Shown here: piece by piece, positions 33,195 to 42,790 of the stretch
Position numbering within the stretch: the first letter of the stretch is position 1
Layout: every line of letters starts with the position of its first letter
NCBI GenBank assembly: GCA_024330925.1
Contig: JANDJK010000001.1
Location: 1-64,000 of the forward strand
DNA from: Nitrospira sp.
GTDB taxonomy: Bacteria; Nitrospirota; Nitrospiria; Nitrospirales; Nitrospiraceae
DNA length: 64,000 bases
Direction of reading: 5' to 3'
Made by a program: the position numbers and the translations under genes
The notes under the pieces: model-generated
The model's input: only the letters and a program-made list of their open reading frames with translations
The model's database searches: none
Told to the model about the DNA's origin: nothing

Positions 33195-34348
33195 TGGCTA
33201 GCCTGTCAACGGTATCGGTTTCGCTGGGCGAGCGCAGCTATGAGATCGTGATACAACCGGGCCTCCTTAATCGGCTCGCCACCCGAGTGCGTGAGCTAGG
33301 AGTCAAAGGAAAGGCGGCGGTCGTCACCGATCGCCATGTTGCCAGATATTATCTGGCTCCCGTGTTACGGGCACTCAGCTCATGTGCAGTGAAGGCGGTT
33401 CCTATCGTCCTCCCGCCAGGGGAACAATTCAAAACACTCACCACTGTTAAAAAGATCCTGGATGTCCTAGCAAGGTGCCGTTTGGAACGATCCTCGTTTG
33501 TGTTTGCGCTGGGCGGAGGGGTGATCGGCGATCTTGCCGGATTCACGGCGGCGGTTTATCAGCGAGGTATTCCGTTTGTCCAGATTCCGACGACCCTGAT
33601 CGCTCAATCTGATTCCAGCGTGGGCGGGAAGACCGGGGTTGACCATCGGCTGGGGAAGAACTTGATCGGTGCCTTCTATCAGCCGAAAGCTGTGTGGATT
33701 GATCCTTTGACGCTCCGCACGCTGCCGAAGCGGCAATGGGTGGCCGGACTTGCAGAGGTGATCAAGTACGGTGTTATTGCTGATGAGCGATTGCTGTCTT
33801 ATGTGGAACGACATGTGTCTGGTTTGTTGAAACGACAACCGTTGGCGATGGCGGTCGTGATCAAGCGATCCTGTGAGATCAAGGCTGAGATTGTGATGGC
33901 GGATGAGCGGGAATCTGACCGGCGGCGAGTTTTGAACTTTGGCCATACGATCGGCCATGCCCTGGAAACGTTGGGGGGATATCGGTCTCTGATCCATGGG
34001 GAAGCTGTCGGCATTGGAATGGTGGAGGAGGCCGATTTAGCTTGTTTTTTGGGGATCTGTGAGCGGAGTCTTGTGGAAAGGATCCGGAGAGTCGTCCGAG
34101 CGGTTGGCCTGCCCGATCGCATGCCCCGCTGGTCCTCGGCCAAGGTGTGGAACGCTATGTTGCACGACAAAAAGGTGTCCGGGGGACAGGTCGTTGGTGT
34201 TTGGCCGGTCTCCATTGGACAGGTGCGGATTCTGCCTATCGATGAGCCGACGTTTCATCGATGGTACCGGGACGCTCATCGGCATGGGATTGCTGGTCGC
34301 AAGGAAGCAAGAGAAGGACGGTTCGCGGTGGCGCGTCGCTTTGTCTGA
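33195..34348 (+). CDS. aroB: 3-dehydroquinate synthase
   Basis: ALGGGVIGDLAGFTAAVYQRGIPFVQIPTTLIAQSDSSVGGKTGVDH...LNFGHTIGHALE; start approximate, ORF opens 33038. Confidence 0.94.
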
Positions 34349-36123
34349 TGGGCACTATTCGAATTGCGTTAGCGCAGGTCAATGTTGTGGTTGGAGATCT
34401 GGAGGGAAATGCCAGGGTCCTTTGCTCTATGATCGACCGGGCTCGTGAGGCACAGGCCGACGTGGTGGTCTTTCCAGAACTGGCTGTGACGGGGGCTCCT
34501 CCTGAAGACCTCCTGCGCAAGCGGTGGTTCCTCGATGAGACCTGCAAAGCGATGGTCGAGGTGGCACGGTCCTGCGTCGGTCTGGTGGCAGTGGTTGGCT
34601 ATGTGGAACAAGGACTGTCAGGCAGGCGAATGACACGGTCCTCGTCAGTTCTGGACCGATTGGAGTTGTACAACGCGGCTGCGATCGCCGCGAATGGCCA
34701 GTGTCTGGCCTCATATCGAAAACAGGTGCTCAACACTGAAAATGGGCGCGAGGAAGAGCGGTATTTCCTCGCAGGGCGAAGTGGGCTGGTGATCGAGCTC
34801 CAAGGCCTAACAATTGGTGTATCGATTGGTGATGAACTGTGGTGTCCGCCAGGGCCTGTCCCGGCCCTCCTCGAAGCTCATGCAGACATGATTGTCAATA
34901 TCAGCGCCATCCCTTTTGTAAGAGGCGGACGTCTGCAGCGCGAACAGGCACTCGTGAATAGTGCCTTACGATACAACGCCATGGTGGCTCATGTGAATTT
35001 AGTGGGAGGGCAGGATGGGCTGGTCTTCGACGGCGGCAGCCTGGTGGTTGATCGAAATGGCGAGATCGTGGCGCGCGCCAAGGCCTTTGAGGACGACTTA
35101 CTGATAGCGGACCTTCATTTCGAGCGGCGGGTAGATGAGAATGTGTGCCAAAGCCCATCAAAAAACAGGCATGAGCACCAACACGAAGGGCAATGGCAGC
35201 AAATCACCATCTCGATGCCACGGCGTGTGGCCCCCCTTCCCCCAATCGTTCCTCGTGTAGAACCAAGGGGTGACGATCTTGAGGAAACGTACCAGGCGTT
35301 GGTGCGGGGGGTGAAAGATTATGCTGCGAAGAACGGCTTTGTCAATGTCGTGCTTGGGTTGAGTGGCGGGATCGATTCGGCCTTGACCGCTGCTGTGGCT
35401 GTGGATGCATTGGGGGCGGAGCATGTGGTGGGCCTCTGTATGCCTTCACCATACACATCAGTGGAAAGTGCAGAAAACGCTGTGGAGCTAGCGCGTCGAT
35501 TGGCCATGAAGTGTCTGACGATTCCCATCACACCGTTGTTTGAAGCCTTTCGCCATTCGCTGGCGCAAGCGTTTCAGGAAGCGCCGGTGGGTCAAACCGA
35601 AGAGAATTTGCAGGCCAGGATCCGGGGGATGATTCTGATGGCCTTCTCTAACCAGTTCGGACATCTCGTCTTAACGACGGGCAATAAGAGCGAGATGAGT
35701 GTGGGGTATGCCACGTTGTATGGTGATACGGCTGGGGGGTTTGCGGTCCTCAAGGATGTTCCGAAAACCATGGTGTATGAGTTGGCTCGTCTCCGTAACA
35801 GGCAGGGCCCTGTGCCTGTGATTCCCCAGCGCATTCTGGATCGACCGCCGACTGCTGAGTTGCGGCCCAACCAGAAAGACGAAGACAGTCTGCCACCCTA
35901 TTCGATCCTTGATTCCATTTTAAAAGCTTATGTGGAAGAAGATCGGTCGATAGAAGAAATCGCCGCCCAGGGGTTTGACTATGAGATGGTTACGCATGTC
36001 GCCGGCCTGGTTGATCGAAGCGAATATAAGCGGCGGCAGGCTCCTGCTGGCGTAACAATCACTCGCCGCGGATTCGGCCAAGAATGGCGAATGCCTATCA
36101 CCAACGGGCATCGTCATGGCTGA
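34348..36123 (+). CDS. nadE: Glutamine-dependent NAD+ synthetase
   Basis: N-terminal nitrilase domain (RIALAQVNVVVGDLEGN) plus NAD synthase LGLSGGIDSALTAAVAVDALG; internal ATG chosen. Confidence 0.95.
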   Translation: MGTIRIALAQVNVVVGDLEGNARVLCSMIDRAREAQADVVVFPELAVTGAPPEDLLRKRWFLDETCKAMVEVARSCVGLVAVVGYVEQGLSGRRMTRSSSVLDRLELYNAAAIAANGQCLASYRKQVLNTENGREEERYFLAGRSGLVIELQGLTIGVSIGDELWCPPGPVPALLEAHADMIVNISAIPFVRGGRLQREQALVNSALRYNAMVAHVNLVGGQDGLVFDGGSLVVDRNGEIVARAKAFEDDLLIADLHFERRVDENVCQSPSKNRHEHQHEGQWQQITISMPRRVAPLPPIVPRVEPRGDDLEETYQALVRGVKDYAAKNGFVNVVLGLSGGIDSALTAAVAVDALGAEHVVGLCMPSPYTSVESAENAVELARRLAMKCLTIPITPLFEAFRHSLAQAFQEAPVGQTEENLQARIRGMILMAFSNQFGHLVLTTGNKSEMSVGYATLYGDTAGGFAVLKDVPKTMVYELARLRNRQGPVPVIPQRILDRPPTAELRPNQKDEDSLPPYSILDSILKAYVEEDRSIEEIAAQGFDYEMVTHVAGLVDRSEYKRRQAPAGVTITRRGFGQEWRMPITNGHRHG

Positions 36124-36215
36124 TGACCAGTGTGGTTCTCACAACAAGCGGAGCGTAAACATCGTGTTTCTTTTTTACGAAGGATTCTTCGATAGAGGGG
36201 CGGGGAAGGCTTCCG

Positions 36216-36253
36216 TTTCGACGTTGTGTCGAAAGAGAAGATTAGGCTATGAT
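36216..36253 (+). promoter_or_regulatory. Candidate promoter overlapping palindrome upstream of glnB
   Basis: TTTCGAC-gttgt-GTCGAAA; TTGTGT-18nt-TATGAT. Confidence 0.3.
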
Positions 36254-36438
36254 CGCTCCCCTGTCTTGCTATTTGGTGGGAAGAAAAGCCGATTAGTGAG
36301 TCGAGATCAGGTGTGTGAGGGAAGCGTACGAAGCGAGCAATGGCTGGGATGGCGTGATGTTGCCATCCATCACCTCTCCGGCTGTGCAGCAGGATCTGTG
36401 CGGTTGAGTGTGTACGATCATTGTTGGGCACCGTGTAA

Positions 36439-36837
<399 letters not shown>

Positions 36838-36880
36838 GCGATGAATCCCTCTCGTTCGTCCTCTCAGTGGGCGGGATCAT

Positions 36881-36914
36881 CACCCATGCAATGTTGTTTC
36901 GTGATGGGTGTTTT
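36881..36914 (+). terminator. Candidate attenuator/terminator hairpin between glnB and glnA
   Basis: CACCCAT-16nt-ATGGGTG followed by TTTT; short stem. Confidence 0.3.
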
Positions 36915-37072
36915 GCCATGATGTCGCAATAGTCTTCTGCTGGCGTTTCTTGCCATGGACGAACGCCTTGCTGTGAAGATGGGGGGATCTCGCCGGTATG
37001 ATGCTCAGGAACTGGGAAGGCGCAGGTATGGGATGAACCTTGTGAGTGGTCTGTGAGCAGGAGGAAAAGGGA

Positions 37073-38482
37073 ATGAACGTGCGCGAGGTATTGGAGTTTG
37101 CCAGGAAACACAAGGTTCAGATCGTTGATCTGAAGTTTGTGGATTTGCCCGGTGTCTGGCAACACATGAGCATTCCGGTCAGCGAATTAACGGAACAGTT
37201 GTTCAAAGACGGTTCAGGCCTAGATGGTTCGTCAATTCGCGGCTGGAAAGCCATCAATAACAGTGATTTGTTGCTGATTCCCGATCCGACCACTGCCTGC
37301 CTCGATCCCTTTATGGCGGTGCCGACGCTCAGTTTGACAGGTAATGTGGTCGATCCGGTGTCTCGGCAAAATTATGACCGGGATCCACGGTACGTTGCGC
37401 AAAAAGCAGAGAAGTACCTCCAGAGCACCAAGATTGCTGATACGTCATACTGGGGACCAGAAGCAGAGTTTTTTATCTTCGATCACGTGCGATATGACCA
37501 GACAAGCCACTCTGGCTATTACTATCTCGATTCCGAAGAAGGGGTCTGGAATACAGGGAAGGAGGGATTTAACTTAGGGGGGAAAGTTCGGCATAAACAG
37601 GGTTATTTCCCCGTGTCGCCAGTAGATACCCAACAGGATATCCGAAGCGAAATGGTCCTTGAAATGGAAAAGGTTGGGATCGCTGTGGAAAAGCACCATC
37701 ACGAGACGGCAACCGCCGGACAGGCGGAAATTGACATCCGATTTGATACTCTCGTGAAAACTGCCGACAAGATGATGATGTATAAGTACATTGTTAAGAA
37801 CGTCGCGCGCCGGCATGGTAAAACGGTCACCTTCATGCCTAAGCCTCTCTTCGGCGATGCGGGGTCTGGGATGCACACTCACCAGAGTCTTTGGAAAGAT
37901 GGGAAGCCGTTGTTCGCGGGAAAGGAATATGCGGGCATCTCGGAAGTGTGCCTTTACTACATTGGGGGGATCCTGAAGCATGCACCAGCGTTGGCAGCCT
38001 TTACGAACCCGACAACAAACTCCTACAAACGGATTACACCGGGTTACGAAGCGCCTGTGTTACTGGCCTATTCCAGCAGGAATCGCTCTGCGGGCATTCG
38101 TATTCCAATGTATTCGCCTAGCCCAAAAGCCAAACGTATTGAGGTCCGATTCCCCGATCCCTCGTGCAACCCCTATTTAGCGTTTTCAGCTATGTTGATG
38201 GCGGGGTTGGATGGTATTCAGAACAAGATTCATCCAGGGGAACCAGCAGAAAAAGACCTGTATGATCTGGATCCCAGAGAGGCGGCCGGCATTCCCACGA
38301 TGCCGGGAAGCCTGGACGAGGCAATCGCCTGTCTCGAAAAGGACCATCAGTTTTTGCTGAAAGGTGAAGTGTTTACCGAGGACTTGATAGAGGCGTGGAT
38401 CAAGTACAAACGGGAGAAAGAAATCGATCCCGTCAGGTTACGACCGCACCCGTACGAATTTTTCCTTTATTACGATGTGTAG
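37073..38482 (+). CDS. glnA: Glutamine synthetase type I
   Basis: [18 protein letters not shown]...[10 protein letters not shown]...[10 protein letters not shown]; adenylylation-site motif [12 protein letters not shown]. Confidence 0.97.
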   Translation: MNVREVLEFARKHKVQIVDLKFVDLPGVWQHMSIPVSELTEQLFKDGSGLDGSSIRGWKAINNSDLLLIPDPTTACLDPFMAVPTLSLTGNVVDPVSRQNYDRDPRYVAQKAEKYLQSTKIADTSYWGPEAEFFIFDHVRYDQTSHSGYYYLDSEEGVWNTGKEGFNLGGKVRHKQGYFPVSPVDTQQDIRSEMVLEMEKVGIAVEKHHHETATAGQAEIDIRFDTLVKTADKMMMYKYIVKNVARRHGKTVTFMPKPLFGDAGSGMHTHQSLWKDGKPLFAGKEYAGISEVCLYYIGGILKHAPALAAFTNPTTNSYKRITPGYEAPVLLAYSSRNRSAGIRIPMYSPSPKAKRIEVRFPDPSCNPYLAFSAMLMAGLDGIQNKIHPGEPAEKDLYDLDPREAAGIPTMPGSLDEAIACLEKDHQFLLKGEVFTEDLIEAWIKYKREKEIDPVRLRPHPYEFFLYYDV

Positions 38483-38488
38483 GGAGGG

Positions 38489-38541
38489 GCGAACATTGCA
38501 AGTGAGGAAGAAAGTCATGACTTGCGACAGACGATGTTCGC
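38489..38541. terminator. Dyad at convergent glnA / hypothetical junction
   Basis: GCGAACAT...ATGTTCGC with inner GCAAGT...ACTTGC; overlaps 3' end of the minus-strand ORF. Confidence 0.45.
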
Positions 38542-38931
38542 AAGTCCATGATTGATGCTTTTCGGCTCGATCCACTGCCAGTTGCCGTTTTCAATATACC
38601 CACTTCTCGATTTGCCGGTCCCCATGTTGCGAGAAAATTCCACCACTTGCAAAATGCGAACGCGCCACTGAAGGCAGTCAAACTGCTTATGTGTTGTGGC
38701 TGAAAGGAAACGCGGAGTTGGAGATTCTCCCCTCCATTTAATGTCGGTTAGTTGCCAGATGGTCACCCAATTGCCTTCCTGACGGATCGTCTGAGGATCA
38801 TAATAAACAGTTTGTTTCCCTGGCGGCTGATACCGTTTGTCAAGGGCCACCCATTCTGCGAGCGAGGGAGGGCCATAGAGTAGGAGAATGGCTAGAGTCA
38901 GCAGACTGGTGAGCCGAGCCAATCGGACATT
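38515..38931 (-). CDS. Exported protein resembling surface-adhesin protein E family
   Basis: Signal peptide MNVRLARLTSLLTLAILLLYGPPSLAEW then VYYDPQTIRQEGNWVTIWQLTDIKW...FDCLQWRVRILQ...MGTG; start may be 38976. Confidence 0.65.
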   Translation of the reverse strand, partial: NVRLARLTSLLTLAILLLYGPPSLAEWVALDKRYQPPGKQTVYYDPQTIRQEGNWVTIWQLTDIKWRGESPTPRFLSATTHKQFDCLQWRVRILQVVEFSRNMGTGKSRSGYIENGNWQWIEPKSINHGLANIVCRKS

Positions 38932-39156
38932 CATACCTCTATACAGAAGATGATTGGTCGAGCCATGAGCATTCACTGTGCCTGATTCCCAGAAGAGGTT
39001 GCAAGCCCATCTCCATCGAAAGATTGGTTGATTGTCGGTTTATTGCTTGAAAAGACGGAGCGCCATGGTTATAGCCTCACATAACACTGAAAAACGGCTT
39101 GAGCCATCCTCCGTGCTTGAGCTAAGCTCCCCTTATCTTCAAAGAGAGGGCAAGCA

Positions 39157-39930
39157 ATGGCAAAACGGGTACGAACAGGATTGACCAGAAGAGACATTTT
39201 GGAACGATACCTTGAACGATTCAAGCGACAAATCGATAAGTTTCAGCCATTTCTTTCACGCAAGCGTGTAGCTTTGTCGATTGACGAATTCGATGAAGAG
39301 ACCGAAGAGTTGATCGCGCAGGTGTTTGGAGCTGCCTCGGATCAAGTTGAGGCCTATCTTTATGCGAAGAGCGGCGAGGCTGCGCTCCTGCCGGAAGAAG
39401 CCCAAGAAACTGGTGTTCATGACATCGAGAGAGAGAGCCTTCAGCAACGGCGGCAAGTTTTGGAAAGTTGCCTGGCCGACTTGGAAATGCGATACCGCCT
39501 CCTGGCGAGACGACATGAGAATCAAAAGTCGGTCTACGCAGATCGTACCGTGGTCCAATACTATGCCTCGTATGACACGCGAAGCATTTCGTGTACGGCA
39601 ACGATCCGAGAAGTGGGCAAAATGTTCCAAAAGTACCGGATTGACGCCCTTTTGGTAGATGATGGTTCACGCTACATTGGAATCATTACTGATTCGGATT
39701 TGAGCCGGAAAGTTATTGCGAAGGGGCTTGATCCAGCCACCACCACGGTGGCTTCCTGCATGAGCCGATCCATTGTGACCATTGAAGAAGACGAGCCACT
39801 TGCTGATGCGCTGGCCCTTATGAAAAAACACATGATCCGCCACCTTCCCGTCACAGCCGATGGAACCATCATTGGCGTCTTGTCGGCGTCGGACCTGATT
39901 CGTGCCCTAGAAGATCGGTTGGCTGTCTGA
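39157..39930 (+). CDS. CBS-pair protein with N-terminal helical domain
   Basis: CBS repeats: SISCTATIREVGKMFQKYRIDALLVDDGSRYIGIITDSDLSRKVI and MSRSIVTIEEDEPLADALALMKKHMIRHLPVTADGTIIGVLSASDLIRAL. Confidence 0.88.
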   Translation: MAKRVRTGLTRRDILERYLERFKRQIDKFQPFLSRKRVALSIDEFDEETEELIAQVFGAASDQVEAYLYAKSGEAALLPEEAQETGVHDIERESLQQRRQVLESCLADLEMRYRLLARRHENQKSVYADRTVVQYYASYDTRSISCTATIREVGKMFQKYRIDALLVDDGSRYIGIITDSDLSRKVIAKGLDPATTTVASCMSRSIVTIEEDEPLADALALMKKHMIRHLPVTADGTIIGVLSASDLIRALEDRLAV

Positions 39931-41286
39931 CGAGCGGTTTATTGCTCTAGACTAACCGAAGAAAAGAGGCTGGTTTTCCTCCATCGTGGAATCGAAAATG
40001 TGGAGGCAGGAGCGCCGCACTATTTCATCTGCCTCTGTTGGAATTTTCCTTCGATCATCTCCTGGCAAACTTTCACGAAGCCATTGATAGCCTTCCTGAA
40101 CGAATCGATGTGCCGATGCCCTGTTGGGGCTCACCTGAAGAGGGGGTGAACATAAGCAGTGTAAGAAATCGGGAGATTTTCGGGCGAGACTGTTGCGAGA
40201 GGCATTCAGGGGTGCAACGAGAGGCATCCGATCGTTATCAGCGAGGGTGGCCCTCAAGAAGGCGTACATGTTTCAAGCCGGTCATCAGAGACTGTCAACA
40301 GGCCACGCAGGACTTTCGCGATGTACCTCGGGCCTATCTTCAGATGGTCTTGTGTCATAAAGCGGTTGATTACCGTAATGATGCCTTGGTCGCTCTTCGT
40401 CTGGCTGCTGTGTCTCCTGTGCTATCAACTGATGAGTGTGGGCATGTGCTCCACAAGGAGCATGGCTCGTGGAAGAATTGGTGAGGTTTCCTGAGGAGGT
40501 GGAAACCTATCGGTTGATTCGCGAAGAAAACCGGACTGTGGCGATATAGCTTGTCGGCGCAGGAGGTGGACTGCCGGAAGGAGAAAGCCGCAGCTTCGAT
40601 ATCTGAATTGCGCCTGATCGGGCACGGTGCGTCGCACCAACTGCTTTGTATGGCGGTAGCGGTACAACGGTTGCTTGGCTTTACAGGGTGGTGGTGAAGG
40701 AGGATGTCCTTTGTCAAGCTGGCGCTTGCTGGGTGTCCCAGTCGACCGACGTGGCGAACTCGGTCGAATAGGAGACGGTCGTGATCCTGGCATAGATCCA
40801 CTTGAGGGGAGGCAAGCCGAGCAATCGTCAAAGGGGAAGGATGATTGATAACCGCCGGTGTGCTCGCGGCGCAACGGGCTTCCGAGCTCATTCACTGCTA
40901 AAGGACATATGATGGCTGGAAAAGGCGAATGGCGCGATCGTTTCCCTCGGGATGTTGGATCAGCAGCTCCGTGTTCGTTCCCATTGGTACGATTGTGCCA
41001 TACTACAATTTTTGTGGACTTGCTGAAGAGGTGCTCCTCATTGAGGAAGCGACCGTTCGATGGATTGACCTACAGGAGTCGGCACTTCTTTACAACGGTC
41101 AGTTTCGTTGACCGGAGATGGCTGGTACGATTGTACAGAGCCGTGGCTTAATCATCACAAATTGAGCGAGGTGGGTGATCCCAGCAGCGTGCGCGACAAT
41201 TCCTGGCTAGCTTCTGTGATGTGTGGTCGAGGCACCCAGTGGAGAGCCCTAGCGGAGACACGCGACAGGTGGGAGACCGAAAGTCC

Positions 41287-41565
41287 TTAAGGAAGTGGTG
41301 GAGCTTGGCGGTCTGTGATCGGCGTAGAGACCGAAGCAGGCAAGAGCGTTGGTGAGGAAAGAGGAGAAGCCACCTGTAACTCATATTCGAAATTTCGGCG
41401 TCGCAAACAGATCGTTCCCTCTCGGCTTAACGCATCTACACTCGTGAATATCTGGCTCCAGGTTGTTTCAGGGCAGCACGTCAACAGCTCTTCCAGCGAA
41501 ATGGTTCCACGTTCTTGGACGATCGCTAAGATTCTTGATGCTATGTGTGCGGAAGGAATGCTCAT
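41287..41565 (-). CDS. Hypothetical small protein (possible winged-helix)
   Basis: MSIPSAHIASRILAIVQERGTISLEELLTCCPETTWSQIFTSVDALSREGTICLRRRNFEYELQ, coherent composition; overlaps a plus-strand ORF that looks spurious. Confidence 0.5.
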   Translation of the reverse strand: MSIPSAHIASRILAIVQERGTISLEELLTCCPETTWSQIFTSVDALSREGTICLRRRNFEYELQVASPLSSPTLLPASVSTPITDRQAPPLP

Positions 41566-41730
41566 CCACGTTCCTCCTTTATTTATTGCTACAGCGCGAG
41601 TGGTTGCTGGATCCGTCAAGCTTTATCGAGAGAAAATCATTTACTGATGTCACTTCGAAGCTCCCTCTCAAAGTCAGTCAGCCTCAGGGGCTGTGCATGA
41701 GAGGCTGAGAAGCTTCTGACCGGAAGGACC

Positions 41731-41782
41731 AGATTTTCTCACAGAGGTGGCGTCTCTGTGAGCACCCAACATAGGAAAATCT
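41731..41782. other. Structured inverted repeat downstream of CBS gene
   Basis: AGATTTT CTCACAGAG-gtggcgt-CTCTGTGAG ... AAAATCT; inner 9-bp stem is perfect. Confidence 0.5.
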
Positions 41783-41818
41783 TCCAAGACAGGGTGCTTT
41801 ATGCCGTCCACCTGTTTT

Positions 41819-42202
41819 CTAGAAGTCGTCGAGAGCTATTGGACGAAGCAGATCTCGAACGGACAGTACCCCGACGATGGTGTCCCCTTTCCGCACCACC
41901 AGGTGCTGGATATTGTAACGGTACATGAGGTCAGCAGCTTCCGTAATGGGCCGTCGTTCATCGATATCGACCAGAGGCGTGCTCATGATCACGCCGATCG
42001 GAAATAGAGATGGCTCCTGACCCCTTCCCAATACTTTCCGCACGATGTCCGACGTGGTCACAATGCCAACAAAATGATGGTCGTGTTCTACGAGAATGCT
42101 TCCCACCCGATGGGCTGACATGGATCTGGCAGCCTCAACAGTTGTCATCGTTCCTGGCCCTGTCACCACCTTGTGATTCACCAGTTGTCCAACTGTGACC
42201 AT
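41819..42202 (-). CDS. CBS-pair protein
   Basis: MVTVGQLVNHKVVTGPGTMTTVEAARSMSAHRVGSILVEHDHHFVGIVTTSDIVRKVLG...PITEAADLMYRYNIQHLVVRKGDTIVGVLSVRDLL; internal ATG chosen. Confidence 0.87.
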   Translation of the reverse strand: MVTVGQLVNHKVVTGPGTMTTVEAARSMSAHRVGSILVEHDHHFVGIVTTSDIVRKVLGRGQEPSLFPIGVIMSTPLVDIDERRPITEAADLMYRYNIQHLVVRKGDTIVGVLSVRDLLRPIALDDF

Positions 42203-42790
42203 CGAATTCCCCCTCTTATCCAAACAAACGCGAACAAACGTTGATATCAAGAAATTTGTTTGTTCTTCTTTTCGAAGCAAACAGTATCGTCCGCGCGTTG
42301 CAGAACCATATTCACTGGGTAAAGCTTCTGTTAATCCTGCGTGTGTGGGGGACTCTTGTATGGAGAGAGACAAAAGATGCGGACGGATCGGTCAGTCTGC
42401 GCAACAATGTTCAGCTTGGCGCGGAAAGTCCAGGGATCGGGGACTGATCTCCCGTCAAAAATCGTCCTCATGGAGGAAGCCCTGATCCCCACTTATAAGC
42501 GATCACAATGTCGGGGTCACACCGGGTATGTTTTCTGAAACGAAGACAATAAAAGCGATGATTTCACAGGACGGTCAGATAGCCATACGGGGCTTGAGAT
42601 AGGTTCAAACCCATAGAGACTCCCTACCAAGAGCAAGGGCACTGCTCCTCTAGGAAAGCCGGCAGAATACAAGGGCGTTGCGTTCTCAGCTGGTTCTGCG
42701 GTGATCAGTTGGGAATCTCTGGAGGTGTCAGGTTGAAAGATTGTTTGAGCTGGCCTGCCTAGGCTGACCTCGTTGCCCCTCGTCTCTCGT

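Noticed and set aside
36838-37072. Possible sigma-54 promoter upstream of glnA (TGGCGTTTCTTGCC)
   Set aside because: GG-to-GC spacing is about two bases short of the -24/-12 consensus.
40370-40895. Minus-strand ORFs of 156-173 aa in the accessory gap
   Set aside because: Low-complexity Ser/Pro/Arg composition, mutually overlapping, no SD or domain.
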